A DNA stretch of 64,000 nt, taken from assembly GCA_029783825.1 (NCBI GenBank), contig JAREIK010005831.1, forward strand, positions 51,001 to 115,000, written 5' to 3'. Under the pieces are notes generated by a model that ran no database searches, was not told the origin of the DNA, and saw nothing but the letters and a program-made list of their open reading frames with translations. Position numbers and translations under genes: made by a program. Each line of letters begins with the position of its first letter. The first letter of the stretch is position 1. Below are positions 26,651 to 38,616 of the stretch, in pieces. Source of the DNA: Sapria himalayana (Eukaryota; Streptophyta; Magnoliopsida; Malpighiales; Rafflesiaceae).

Positions 26651-27794
26651 GTAAGTTTTTCTGTGTTTCTCCTTCAAATTGCTTATATACATCTTCGTCT
26701 CTCTAAATTATATATAGATATTCAGAATTTCGTTTTTCAGTAAATTCGGGTATTATGTTTTTTTTCTCATACTAATTTCTTAATTTTTGCTTCAAATTTT
26801 TTAGCCTAACATTATTTCAACTCGACACAATTAATTAAACTATAATTTTTCATTTGTTAAAATTTGTTAATCCATGATTTATATTTTTAGGTTTTTAGTG
26901 ATTTTGATTTCAATTACATTATGTTTGCATCCGAATAATCTTAATGCTAATGGTTTATATTTATATAATCATATGACACTATGTATAAATGTCTATACTT
27001 TAATAAATATTATGATTTATGTTAAATCAAACTTTTAATTAATGTTAATCTTAAATGTCTATAACAGTATATATAAACTTTTATACATTTATATAATCAA
27101 ATGATATTATGTATAAATGTCTATACTTTAATATATATAAATGGATTATATTATAAATACACATTGGTATGTTTATATAAACATATAATGTTTATAAATA
27201 TCTATACAAAATTTACATTAAACTATCCATTTATATATTTTCTTATATAACAATTATGTAATATTAAATTATAATACAATTTTGTAATTATTTATATTAC
27301 ATATTTTTTTATATAAATATAGAATATTTATAATGTTTATATAAATGTGATATATATACAATATAGTATTTATAAAAGTGTTACATTTAAATATAATAAT
27401 ATTTAAGTAACATTTATAAAAATATTTTATTCACAAATATTATATAGATACACATGTTTAATTATTTAATCATATGTCATTTTATATAAATGTATTTATA
27501 ACTATATTTATAATAAAGTTAACTACTTTTATAACTATATTTATAACTTTATATAACTAAATTTTAACTATATAATAATATATAACTATATGTATAATTC
27601 TATATAACTATATTTCAAAAAAATATATACTATATGTATACTAATATATAACTATATATAATTATATTTTACTAAATTTATACCTTTATAAATGTTAAAT
27701 ATAATTATATCCTGAAATACATATATATTTATAATTATGTGTATAACTATATTAAAATATTTATATAAATATGTAACACACTATATAATTTAAT

Positions 27795-28344
27795 ATAACT
27801 ATATTTGTAACTATATATACATATATGTATTCATATAATTAAATTAAAATATTTGTTTATAATGTTGTATATATTTATGTATAACTACTTATCACTACTT
27901 GTATAAATATATTTATTTATACCTATTTGTTAAATTATATATAACTATCTATATTATATGTAAAATAATTTATTACTATAAATAATTGTATCTTACTATC
28001 TGTACAATTTAAAAGTTTTATGCATAATAATATTTAAATATTAAGTTTAAAGCTTATATTTAATACATATTTGTATATAGTAGAATATAAAAAAGTATTT
28101 TACTATATCTATATCTATACATAACTATATGTATATATATATATATAATTAAATGAACAAATATATAAACCTAACTGTATAAATATATGTTTAACTATAT
28201 GTGTAACTATATGTATAATCAAATGTAACAATATTTATAATTAAACGTATAACAACATACAAGATTTTGTTAAACTATATGTGTATTACTATATATATAT
28301 ATATTTATATAACTAAATAAATGTCTATATAATTATATATAACT
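27795..28344 (+). repeat. Intron tandem duplication, copy 1 (about 550 bp)
   Basis: Landmarks: ATATTTGTAACT at about 27801, AAAAGTTTTATGCATAAT at 28011 and CTAAATAAATG at 28313. All recur in order in the following 550 bp. Confidence 0.88.
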
Positions 28345-28899
28345 ATATTTGTAACTGCATATACTTTTATGTATTAATATAATTAAAGCAAAATATTTTT
28401 TATAACATTGTTTATATTTATGTATAACCACTGATAACTACTTGTACTAATATAACAATATATAACTATATGTTTTATTATATATATAACTATTTATAAC
28501 TATATATTTATATGTAAAATAATATATAACTATAAATAATTGTATCATACTATGTGTATAACTTTAAAAGTTTTATGCATAATTATATTTTAATATTAAA
28601 TTTACATCTTATATTAAATTTATATTTGTATATAGTAGTATATAAAAAATTATTTTACTATATCTATACCTATACATAACTATATGTATAAATGTATAAA
28701 ATTAATATAACAAATATATAAACCTACATGTATAAATATACATTTAACTATATGTGTAAGTATATGTATAATCAAATGTAACAATATTTATAATTACATG
28801 TATAACAACATACAACATTATTTTAAACTATATGTGTATTACTATATATAAATATTTGTATATCTAAATAAATGACTATATAATTATATATAACTATAA
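28339..28899 (+). repeat. Intron tandem duplication, copy 2 (about 555 bp)
   Basis: The same landmarks at about 28345, 28566 and 28864, giving offsets of 544, 555 and 551 bp. The sequence has diverged moderately, so the duplication is older than a recent slippage event. It ends about 45 bp before the inferred splice acceptor. Confidence 0.88.
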
Positions 28900-28945
28900 T
28901 TAGAGTCAATTGTTTTGTTAAATAAAATGATTTTTTTAACTAGTA

Positions 28946-31900
28946 TGGAAGACAATCATGAATGGATGTACAAGGGTTGAATAGTGAATGTAATGTTCTC
29001 TAATGAATGTGGGGATAAAGGTGATGAATATGTTGAGTTTGCTCTCAGGCATCCTGAGTGTGTGAATGGTGGTACATAAATAAGGTATCCTTATACTTTA
29101 GTTAAATGTCAGAATAAAAAGTTTCAGAATGGTGAGACTGTGAAGATGCATTTGTATAGTAATGGTTTTGTTGCAGATTACTATGTTTGGATATACCATG
29201 GTGAGAAGAAAGTCCACCAGAGGTGTTCGAGTTCAGTACGGGTGTCAGTAAGTGAAACTGATCAGATGCTCTCGGATAATATTAATCACACTACATACCA
29301 TAATATGGTTTTTGACGCTGTGGGTCCTAAATTCAACCCAAATGATGACCCCAATGCCGATGCAAGGAATTTATATGCCATGATTCGAGTAGGAGACACA
29401 CCTGTATATGAGGGAAATTCTAAGCATACTCAAAGTCGTGAGGATGTTATAAAAAAAGTGCAAACACAGGTGTTTGCAGGCATGGCTTGATGATATATAT
29501 AAATTCATTCAAGAATTATTGCCAAAAGATAATCTGATGCCAATATATTTCTACAGCACGAAGAAGTTAGTTTGAGGCTTGAGATTACTCGTACAGGTCA
29601 TTCATTGCTATGTGTACAATTGTATGATATAATGGGGTGATGATAGTGACATTAACAGTTGTAAAATAAGTGGGCATGCTTGGTACAAGCAAAAGGTTAT
29701 AGGTTCTGGAAATAGAATGTATATACATAAGTTGAAGGTACCATATAACAAGATGCACTATTTTCCATTAACTCCAAGGTCACAGAGATTGTATGCATCA
29801 ATCACTACATCTAATGAAATGAGGTGGCATTCAGAACATCATATGGAGGATGGTAAGATCTGTCACCCTTCTGTTGCCCCTACTTAGAAATATTTTGATG
29901 AATGTTTTCTTGATTTTTCTTCTGAAGTACTAAATATTAGGCTGGGTTTATTTGCTGATTGTTTTTAGCCATTTGGTCAATCTTGATAGTAATATTCTTT
30001 GTGGCCTGTGGTGGTGACCCCATATAATTTGTTTCCAGACTTATGTATGAAGGAGGAATTTATGTTTTTGACTGTGTTAGTATCGAAGCGTACAAATCCA
30101 AAGGAGAAGATAGATCTTTTCTTTTAGCAATTGATTGAGGAGTTGAAAAGTCTTTGGGTTGTTGGGGGTCAAACTTATGATATTTTCAAAGGAGAAAATT
30201 TTTAGATGCACTCTGCCCTCATGTGGACCATAAATGACTTTCCAGCATATTCTATGATGTTTGGGTAGAGTACAACTAGTATGTTGGCATGCCTGTATTG
30301 TATGGAAGATTCTGATACTTTAGATTAATTAATAGTGAAAAATAGTCATGGTTCGACAACCATCAGAAGTTTTTGCCCATTAATCATATGTATCGACGTA
30401 ATACCAAAGACTTCATTAAGAAAAGAAAGGTTACTAAACAATTCCCGAGGGTTAGATCTGGGTTTGATATTCTACAAGAATTGAATAACAAAGGGTTAGG
30501 AAGGTGATAGAAGTTGATGCTGGGGTTGTGAATGCAGCTATATCTAAGACTTGTGGGGGGAATAAGAGAAGTATTTTCTGGGATTTGCCCTACTAGTATA
30601 AACACTTGCTCAGGCATAATCGTTATGTTATATATATCGAGAAGAATGTGTTTGACAATACCTTCAATATAGTATTTAACATTCTAGAGAAAACTAATGA
30701 CACTTACAAGTCAAGTGATGAGTTGAATAAATATTGTCGCCATCCTCAATTTGCAAAAAATCTTGTCACAATTAATACCCTGATGTGCCATTTTTTCTGA
30801 ATAAATCACAGAAGAAAGTTATGTTGGAGTGAGTAAAAAAACATAAATTTCCAGATGGGTATGCTTCTAATCTGGGGAGATGTGTGGATGCAAACAAACT
30901 TAAGATGTTTGGCATGAAAAATCATGATTGTCACATATTTATGGCAAGGTTGTTACCAATTGCTCTTCGAGAATTCCTACCTAATAGAATATTGGTGCCG
31001 ATAAGTGAGATTTCTTAATTCTTCAAGCAACTAACTTCTTCTTCATTGACTGATGAGGAGTTGAAGAATCTGGATGAACAAATTCTATTTATCTTATGCA
31101 ATCTTGAGAAAATAATTCCCGCTAGTTTTTTTGACTCAATGAAATATCTTCCAGTGCACTTGCCTTACGAAGCTTGGATTGATGGTCTTATCTATTATCA
31201 TTGGATGTATCCTCTAGAAATGTAATATTAATTCACTAAACTAATTCTTTTCCTATGTATATATTTATATATGCACAAAAATGACTTGTAAATTTCAATA
31301 ATCTTTTTGTAGATACTTAAAAAAAATAAAGTATGCAATAATGAATAATGCTTAGGTTCAGAGTTCTATATCAATAGGTTTTATTATGGATGAGGCTGCA
31401 AAATTCGCATCATTCTATTTCAAAGAAGGAGATCCAACTTTTCCACTTAAGGAAAAGCGGAATGAGGTTTATCTTTATGACAATGTGGATAATGATATGT
31501 TTGAAATTTTTAAGCCTTTGGGTAAAGCAATTGATGCTGAAGGGAAAAGGTATTTATCAGACTATGAATATACTACAGCTCATCTATATGTCCTAATGAA
31601 TTGTCTAGAGGTTTAATCATTCATTGAATAAGTATTTCCTAATAGTCAAATGATATCTATTACATATTATAATTTACTATTTCCTATCAATGTATCAATA
31701 ATTTTTAATTTCTTTATGAAAATCACAAAATAATTGTATTGTTCTAACAGTAATTTATAATTATGATCCAAATAGTCTACTTAATTTTGATTACAGGTTC
31801 ATAAGTGTGCAAATAAAATTTCCAAAGATTATTTTTGAAGTATACCACGAGGTCCCCTAAGAGAGGTTAAAACTTACAATGGTTACCGTGTGAATAGTTT

Positions 31901-32547
31901 TAAATTTTATATTAAACCGTATAGTAGCTACTGTGCAACAGACAATACAAAATATGCATTAAAGGATCCATACACAATGAAACTAAATATGACAACTACT
32001 TGGCTTTGGTCAAAGTGATCGAGTTGGAATTTGAAGCCTTCCAAGTTAAAAAACTATGTTATTCAAATGTGAATGATTTGATCCAATACCACATATTTGT
32101 AGTGTTGTCCATCCTTGATATTAACTTGTTGATGTGTATGATAAAAAATGATTCAACAAGTATGAACCTTTTGTATTAGTAGTACAAGTATCACAAGTTT
32201 ATTATTGTGAATATCCATGTCGGACGTATCCTAGAAAGGATTGGAAAGCTGTGTGCAATATAAAAGCAATGGCTCAAATTGACATCCCCGCATCACAAAG
32301 AACTAATTTCATAGAACTAGCTTTTCAAAATGATGACAATTATGTTATAATTGAAGCTATGATGGGGGAGGAAGATGTCCTTTTAGTCACATTTTCTGAG
32401 ATGGATACAAATGGGGAAGTATATGTTGTTGAAAATTTAATTGATTATGAGGAAGAAACGAGTGAAAAAGAAAAGTTTGAAAATGATGTTACTACATTTG
32501 AAGAAGAAGACGAACCAAATTTGGATGATTCTGATAAGAATGAGTAG
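28946..32547 (+). pseudogene. TNP2/TNPD-type CACTA transposase pseudogene
   Basis: Translation across frames recovers the family order. The N-terminal transposase-associated domain opens MEDNHEWMYKG with a TGA at 28979 and continues VKMHLYSNGFVADYYVW at 29137 onward. The Transposase_21 core follows: MHYFPLTPRSQRLYAS, MRWHSEH, PYNLFPDLCMKEEFMFL near 30020 and WTINDFPAYSMMFG near 30220. Then come IEKNVFDNTFN near 30640, GMKNHDCHIFMARLLPIALREFLP near 30915-30990 and FFDSMKYLPVHLPYEAW near 31130-31180. An intron fits 31222-31312 (GT...TTTTTGTAG), followed by a DUF4218-like exon (YLSDYEYTTAHLYVLMNCLE), another acceptor near 31796, and a DUF4216-like region ending with an acidic C-terminus at 32547. 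Many stops and frameshifts make it non-functional. The intact protein would cut and join element ends in the nucleus. Confidence 0.93.
32251..32547 (+). pseudogene. C-terminal acidic exon of the TNP2-type transposase
   Basis: A 98-codon stretch still open. The codons just upstream read YCEYPCRTYPRKDW, as in the DUF4216-type region of CACTA proteins. The tail is strongly acidic (YEEETSEKEKFEND, then EEEDEPNLDDSDKNE). It is part of the gene above, listed because it is the longest intact C-terminal piece; its methionine is internal. Confidence 0.75.
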
Positions 32548-32613
32548 GCAATGAGTTTTATATTATTTTAATTGTTATTCATTTTGTTTATTTTCATTGC
32601 CTTATGTGTTTTT

Positions 32614-32988
32614 ACAGGTATGGCATGTGGATGAGGTTGAGGCCACACGTTGCAAGGTCATATGAGTTATGATATAGGCAGCACGGCCTTAGGTATGCCC
32701 AAAATAGGTAGAGGGTCATGGGTGGATGAGACACCAGATTAGATAGAGAAAGATGTGAATGTAATGTATCAGGTGAATGATCCACATAATGGTCCTGAGA
32801 TTTTGATTAATGATCAAGAGACATGGGAGAGAGAGGAGAGAAAGGATGGAGATGGAGAGTCTTCCTAGAGCACCCTACAGACGAGACTTTCCCAATTGCT
32901 CATTTTGATCCAATATTTGATAATTCGTAAGATATAAAACTCAACAAATGATTTATCAATTTATTAATTTATTTCTTACTTGCTAAAA
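32614..32988 (+). other. Spacer or degraded 5' part of the second CACTA gene
   Basis: Glycine- and charge-rich fragments in several frames (GATGAGGTTGAGG near 32630, a GAGAGAG-rich patch near 32826-32850) lie between the end of the TNP2-type gene and the first recognisable TNPA-like exon. No continuous frame and no confident domain. Confidence 0.4.
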
Positions 32989-33693
32989 AATTTTTTGTCA
33001 TAGGATGAAGTTAGAGCCATCTGGTTCTATTTATAGAGTTCCGAAAATAATTTTCAAGAAGTCCTTTAAAACTAATGGACATAATTGGAAGTCACTCACT
33101 CATAGAGACCTATTTATGATTTGGAGAGAATTTACCGTAAATATTACTACCTAAAAATTTTTACATCTTTTATTTATTCATTTGTTCACTGATTAAAAAT
33201 TAATTATTTATAAATGCAAAAAGTTTACAGGTGGACACAGCCAAAGGAGTCGGTCAAAAGTGTGTTCTACTAACATGCTGCTAGTCGGTATAAAGACATC
33301 GTGTATGAGATCAAAAATAAATGGCTAAAGAAAAAAGAAAAAGATTCGAGTGTCCCGGATCATGTTTTCGAGGAGTGGCATAGCATATGAGAAGATTTAG
33401 ATTATAAGAAGAGGTGTGATAAACAGAGCGGCAATCCTGGCTCTGATCACACTCGGGATGGTAGTTGCCTGTCTACACACACTTGTAGATCTCGCTTTAT
33501 GCGTAAGCATGAATGAGCATTAGTATTATTTCTACTTTATACTTTTTATGTTTATTACATTTTGAATTATGTTCAATTTTGCCAAAATTTCATTTCTCTT
33601 AAAAAAATTATTTCAATATAATTAACGTATGTATTGTGTGTAATTATAGACACCAAGGAAGGTAAGAAGCCCAGTGCTCCTCACTTATTCAGA

Positions 33694-33739
<46 letters not shown>
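33694..33739 (+). repeat. (AC)n microsatellite inside the TNPA-like gene
   Basis: About 20 AC units, with one AT interruption near the left edge, sit where family members encode Lys/Arg-Thr-His-Thr. Upstream and downstream codons belong to different frames, so the present repeat length causes a frameshift. Confidence 0.9.
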
Positions 33740-33741
<2 letters not shown>

Positions 33742-34036
33742 GGCTCATGATGATCAGAATTTCATTAATCAGAGATCTCATGCAGCAAATGTAAGTTTAA
33801 ATAAAAAAAATTAATTATATATTTAGTTTGAATATAAATTGAAATACTTTTCGTATATTTTTATTAGGCGAGATATGAGGAATTATTAGATGCTGCGATT
33901 CAAGCATATTCCTAGTTTACTTCAGGTTCATATGAAGATGCAGTAGGTAGTTCTCATTCACCAGCTCCACCAGTTAATGCGAATCAGATTTGGTATGCAG
34001 CTTTTGTGTCTATTGCGTCGGTTCATCGAGATCATC

Positions 34037-34050
34037 ATTCTACTCGCATA
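34037..34050. repeat. Left arm of a 14-bp inverted repeat at the truncated CACTA end
   Basis: ATTCTACTCGCATA is the exact reverse complement of 34255-34268. This copy lies inside the last coding exon of the TNPA-like gene. Confidence 0.75.
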
Positions 34051-34226
34051 TATGACCAAACTATGAAGCTGAATTTTCAGGATCAATTTCGAATTTGGTC
34101 TCGAAGATGGAGGAATTTACGGATGAGATGTGAAATTTGATACAGTTTCAGTTGGTAGATACCAAGCGACGCATGATCGACTATGATGTTGATAAGGATG
34201 AGTTGCGAAATAAATAAATAAAATAG

Positions 34227-34257
34227 ATAGACACAATAATTAACTTATTGTGTCTAT
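34227..34257. repeat. Perfect hairpin, 13-bp arms with 5-base loop
   Basis: ATAGACACAATAA at 34227-34239, loop TTAAC (preceded by one T), and its exact complement at 34245-34257. It lies at the inferred 3' breakpoint of the CACTA element. Confidence 0.85.
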
Positions 34258-34268
34258 GCGAGTAGAAT
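34255..34268. repeat. Right arm of a 14-bp inverted repeat at the truncated CACTA end
   Basis: TATGCGAGTAGAAT, exact reverse complement of 34037-34050, overlapping the last bases of the hairpin. Confidence 0.75.
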
Positions 34269-34360
34269 TATTTTATAGATATATGCTACAGTATATAGAA
34301 TAATGGGCATTTTTCGTCAAATAGGTTTAATCACAGTCGATACACATTAAATGATTAATA

Positions 34361-34710
34361 GACAAATTGATCACCATCTTATTTTATATCTATTTATCTT
34401 TATCTTTCTATTGTTCAATCTATTTATCTATATATATGACTATCTATATATGTATTTATCTCTCTTTGTTTACTTGTCTATCTATCAATCTATATATCTG
34501 TCTATGTTTCGATATGGGTATCTCTCTATCTAGCTATAGGTCTATCTAATTATCTATATATGTACCTATTTATCTATCTGTCTATCTATGTAAATGTTAA
34601 ACTATCTATCTATCTATCAGTAAATTTGTCGATCAATATATTTATATATCTAAATATCTATCAATCTCTCTCTATCTTTTTCTATCTATCTATCTATTTA
34701 TCCATCGCTA
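34361..34710 (-). repeat. Degenerate GATA satellite array, end of arm 2 (TATC on the plus strand)
   Basis: About 350 bp of TATC-type repeat after the CACTA remnant, in the same orientation as before it, as expected if the transposon had landed inside this arm. It runs into a 20-30 bp non-repetitive patch near 34700-34735, where the orientation switches back. Confidence 0.93.
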
Positions 34711-36498
34711 AAATACCTTTTCATAGATATAAAGAGACATATAGATATGCATTCATACAAACAAATAGATAGATAGATAGTCAGACAATGAGGTAGGCAA
34801 ATAGTAAATCAAGCAGACATATATAAAAGAGATAGACAGATAGACTGTCAGGTTGGCCGATAGTTAAAAAGGTAGACAAATAGATATATAGATAGACAAA
34901 TAGATTGTCAGTTAGTTATTCATTTATTTATATAATCAAATAAATAGAAGATAGATAGATAGAGTTATTGATAGATATATAGATAAATAGAAGACGTATA
35001 GATATAGGGATAGTTAGAGAAATAGAAAGATTTAATTATTAACAGATTCATAGATATTTTTATAGACAAATTAATAGACATATTGATAGAGAGATTGAGA
35101 GACAAATAGATTGACAGATTGATAGATATTTAGATAGATAAATAGATAGATAGATTGAAAGAAAGAAAGATAGATATACAAATATATAGATAGATAGAAA
35201 AATAAATATATCGACAAATAGGTAGGCATATAGATAGACAGATAGATAAATAGATCGATAGATAGTTCGATAGACCGATAGATAAATAAACAGATATATT
35301 GATTGATTGATTGACACATATATAGATAGATTGATAGACATATTAATAGATAAATATATAGATAGATAGATAGAAATGTATATAAATATATTGATTGATA
35401 TACAAATAGATAGATTGATAAATATTTGTATATAAAAAGATAAATAGATAGACAAATAGATGCACAGATAGATAGATAAATAAATAGATAGATAGATAGA
35501 TAGACAGATAGGTAGATAGATTCATACAAAAATTGATAGACAACTATATAGATAGATAGATAGATAGACAGATAGATAGATAGAAAGATAGATAAATAGC
35601 TAGATAGATAGTGAGATTGACAAATAGATATAAGGATAGATAGATATAGAGATAGATAGATAGATAAACAGATAGATATAGAGATAAGTAGACAGTTAGC
35701 TAGACAGATAGATATACAAATAGATAGATAATTTGGTAAATAGTTTGATAAACAGATTGATTTACAGATTGATCAACAAATTAATTGACAGATTGATATA
35801 TAGATTTATATCAAAATTCATATATAGATATATAGACAAATAGATAGATAAACATACAGAGAGATAGATAGATAAATAGATAGAAATCTAAATACACATA
35901 TAGATAGAAAGTTATATCGAGAGATTGACAGATATATAAACAAATAGATTGACTGATAGATAAACAAATAGATAGACATATATAGATTGATTGATTGAAA
36001 ATAGTTAGAGTGACATATAGATAGATAGACAGATAGAAAAATAAATATATATATATACTTTTTATAGATTGTTAGACAGATAGATAGATAGAAAAATCGA
36101 TAGATAGAGAGATAGATGGACATATAGAAACATAGGTAGATTAACAGAAATAAAGAAAGAAAGATAGATAGATAGGCATATAGTTAGAGAGATACATAGA
36201 AAGATAGTTAGATTGATGAATAAAAAGAAAGATATACAAATAGACAGACATACATAATAATATATTGATTGATTTATTTATTGATAGTTAAATAAATAGA
36301 TAGATAAACATAATATAGATAGATAAATATATATATAAATAGATATAATGATAGACAGATAGACAAATAAATTTATTAATATATATATATATACAGATAG
36401 ATAGATAGACAGACAGACAAACAAACAAATAGATAGATAGACAGATATAAAGATAAATAGATAGATAGATAACTATACATATATATATATATATATAT

Positions 36499-36533
<35 letters not shown>

Positions 36534-36617
36534 CTAATAGATAGAACAAATATATAGACAACTAGAAAGATAGATTGATAGACAGATAATTTGACAGATA
36601 CATTGAAAGATAAACAA

Positions 36618-36650
<33 letters not shown>

Positions 36651-37269
36651 CAAATAGATGGAGATATTATTGTATAGATACATAGATTATAAGATATATA
36701 AATAGATTGAAAGATAGTTAGATAGATAGGTAGATAGATAGGCACTTAGATAGATAGATAGATAGACAAATAGATAGAAAATAGATAGATAGATAGATAG
36801 AATACAGGTGGATAGACATATATATAGACAGTCAAATAGATAGATAGATAGACAGATAGTTCAATAGATATATAGATAGATAAATAGACAAATAGATAGA
36901 TAGACATATTGATAGATAGATAGGTAGATTGATAGACAAATAGATAGATAGACACATATATAGATAGATAGATAGATAGAAATATAGATAGATAGATAGA
37001 TAAAAAGATAAATATACAAATAAATAGATATAAAGTGTGATAGACAGACAGACAGATAGATAGATAGATAGATCGATGGATGGATGGATAGACAAACAGA
37101 TAGATAGATAGATAGATAGATAAATATATAGGCAGATAGACAAATAGATAAACAAATAGATAGATAGAAATATAGATAGATAGATAGATAAATAAAGAGG
37201 TATGTAGATAGATAAGTTAACCGACATATATATAGATAGACAAATAGTTAGGTAGACAAATAGATAGAT

Positions 37270-37440
37270 AGATAGATAGACTATTAGTCAGTAAGGCGGG
37301 CAGACAAGCAGGCCGAAAGGTACGTAGACAGACCGGTAGACAGATAAGAAGATAGGCATATAGATTTTCAGACAGACATACATATAGATAGACAGACAAA
37401 CAAACAAATCGACAAATAGATAGACAGACAAACAAACTAA
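37270..37440 (+). repeat. GACA/GGCA-rich variant patch in the array
   Basis: Unit composition shifts from GATA to GACA, GGCA and AACA, with CpG-containing units (GCGGGCAGACAAGCAGGCCG near 37294), unlike the surrounding AT-rich array. Similar but weaker patches lie near 34780-34880 and 45950-46060. Confidence 0.8.
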
Positions 37441-37894
37441 TAGACAGGTTGATAGTCATATATATGGATAGATAGATAGTTTGATAGATTGATTGAAAGA
37501 TAGATTAATAGATAGAAAGATTGATAGATATATAGATAGATATATAGATAGAGAGATAGACAAATAGATAGATAGATTGATATACATATAGATAGACAAA
37601 TAGATTGACATATAGATAGATAAATATATAGATAAATATATAGACAAGTTGATAGATAATGATAAATAGAATGATAAACAAATTGATAGTCAGATTGATA
37701 GATAGATCATTAGATAGATTGATAATATATTTATAGATAAATTTATAAATATTTTGATAGACATAGATATAAAGATAGATAGATAGATAGATAGTTAAAT
37801 ATATAGACAAATAAAATGACAGATTGTTAGATAGTTAGATAGTAAGATAGATAGACAAATAGATGGATAGATACATGAATAGATTATTAGATAG

Positions 37895-37942
<48 letters not shown>

Positions 37943-38573
37943 GTATGTATATATATGTATATGTATATAGATATAGATATATATATATATATATATAGAA
38001 AAGAGACAAAAAGGTAGATACATAAATAGACAGATAGATAGATTGATTGATTGATAGATTAATAGATAGATAGATATATAGAAATATAGATTGATAGATG
38101 GATGGATAGATAGATATATAAATTTACAAATAGAAAGAAAAATAGATAGATAGATAGACAATATATAGACAAATAGATTGGCATAAAGTTAAATAGATAG
38201 ATAGACTGTTAGATAGTAAGATTTATAGATACATAGAAAATAGACAGATCGATGGATAGAAAGATTGATAATTAGTTCAAAAGAACGATAGAACGATCAA
38301 TAAACTATTTGATGGATAAATAGATAGATTGATAGATAGACTGATAGATATATAGTTAGTTAGTTAGTTAGATAAATATATTGATACAGAGCTAGATAGA
38401 TAGATAAATTGATAGAAAGATATATTGATTGATAGATATATTAATTGATAGATTGATAGATATATTGATAGATCAATTAATAGACTCGTTGATATATAGA
38501 ATAATAGATAGTTTTATAGATAGATATATAGGTAGATTGATTAATAGATAGATAGATAGATAGATAGAAAGAT

Positions 38574-38590
38574 AGCTAGATAGATGGATA
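38574..38590. repeat. Target-site duplication of LINE copy 2 (5' side)
   Basis: AGCTAGATAGATGGATA, identical over 17 bases to 45286-45302. The AGCTAG start and the GG make it less repetitive than the rest of the array, so chance identity exactly at both element edges is unlikely. Confidence 0.92.
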
Positions 38591-38616
38591 AAAAAAACCT
38601 AATAGGAGCTCCCGAA

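Larger units (their letters stand above)
26651..28944 (+). other. Putative long AT-rich first intron of the CACTA transposase gene
   Basis: Begins GTAAGT and ends TTTTTTTAACTAG immediately before the first conserved codons at 28946. The interior is extremely AT-rich, dominated by ATATAACTATA-like stretches, with no reading frame. Its right half contains a 550-bp tandem duplication. The splice sites are inferred from consensus and from the position of the first coding domain. Confidence 0.55.
25681..34215 (+). mobile_element. CACTA (En/Spm-like) DNA transposon, 3'-truncated and decayed
   Basis: The element starts with CACTACTAAAAAA directly after TATC repeats, the diagnostic CACTA terminal sequence. 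It is followed by about 800 bp packed with CGACCAAA-type subterminal motifs, then a probable leader exon and long intron, a TNP2/TNPD-type transposase gene and a second TNPA/Ptta-type gene, all on the plus strand. This is the two-gene layout of autonomous En/Spm relatives. Both genes carry many stops, so the copy is dead. No TAGTAGTG terminus or mirrored subterminal repeats occur on the right side. The element fades out near 34215 into a short unassigned stretch and then TATC repeats, so the right end was deleted and the exact 3' boundary is uncertain. Confidence 0.93.
32990..34219 (+). pseudogene. TNPA-like (Transposase_24, Ptta/En/Spm family) pseudogene
   Basis: Pieces in order: MKLEPSGSIYRVPK near 33002; after an AT-rich probable intron, RYKDIVYEIKNKWLKKKEKDSS near 33278-33345; HVFEEWHSI; then HTRDGSCLSTHTCRSRFMRKHE near 33449-33515. 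Further pieces are KEGKKPSAPHLFRHT near 33655, a disrupted THT motif containing an (AC)n expansion, AHDDQNFINQRSHAANARYEELL up to 33890, and a C-terminal part to about 34219 ending DVDKDELRNK. The layout (W..L, then a small-residue loop, then LF..TH, then a short coiled tail) matches plant Ptta/En/Spm proteins, which in autonomous elements bind subterminal repeats and assist transposition. Stops occur in several exons. Its downstream position and same strand fit the second gene of a CACTA element. Confidence 0.78.
34216..34360. other. Junction stretch between the CACTA remnant and the TATC array
   Basis: About 145 bp that fits neither the tetranucleotide array nor a recognisable CACTA terminus. 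It contains a perfect 13-bp inverted repeat and the right arm of a second, 14-bp one. No reading frame. It may be residual element sequence next to the deletion breakpoint or filler DNA from repair. Confidence 0.6.
34730..38590 (+). repeat. Degenerate GATA satellite array, arm 3 (GATA on the plus strand)
   Basis: From about 34730 the plus strand again reads GATA with GACA, AATA and TTGA variants. A GC-richer patch of GACA/GGCA units lies near 37270-37440. (TA)n tracts lie near 37900-37930 and 37976-37997, with a short (GTAT)n run between them. A GTTA run is present near 38352-38371. Minus-strand open frames are repeat artefacts. The arm is interrupted at 38591 by LINE copy 2. Confidence 0.96.

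Noticed and set aside
30384..30617. Minus-strand frame of 77 codons inside the CACTA element
   Set aside because: Antisense of the TNP2-type transposase core, which is recognisable on the plus strand.
31386..31616. A stand-alone 76-codon gene
   Set aside because: It is an exon of the TNP2-type transposase (DUF4218-like YLSDYEYTTAHLYVLMN), and the methionine is internal.
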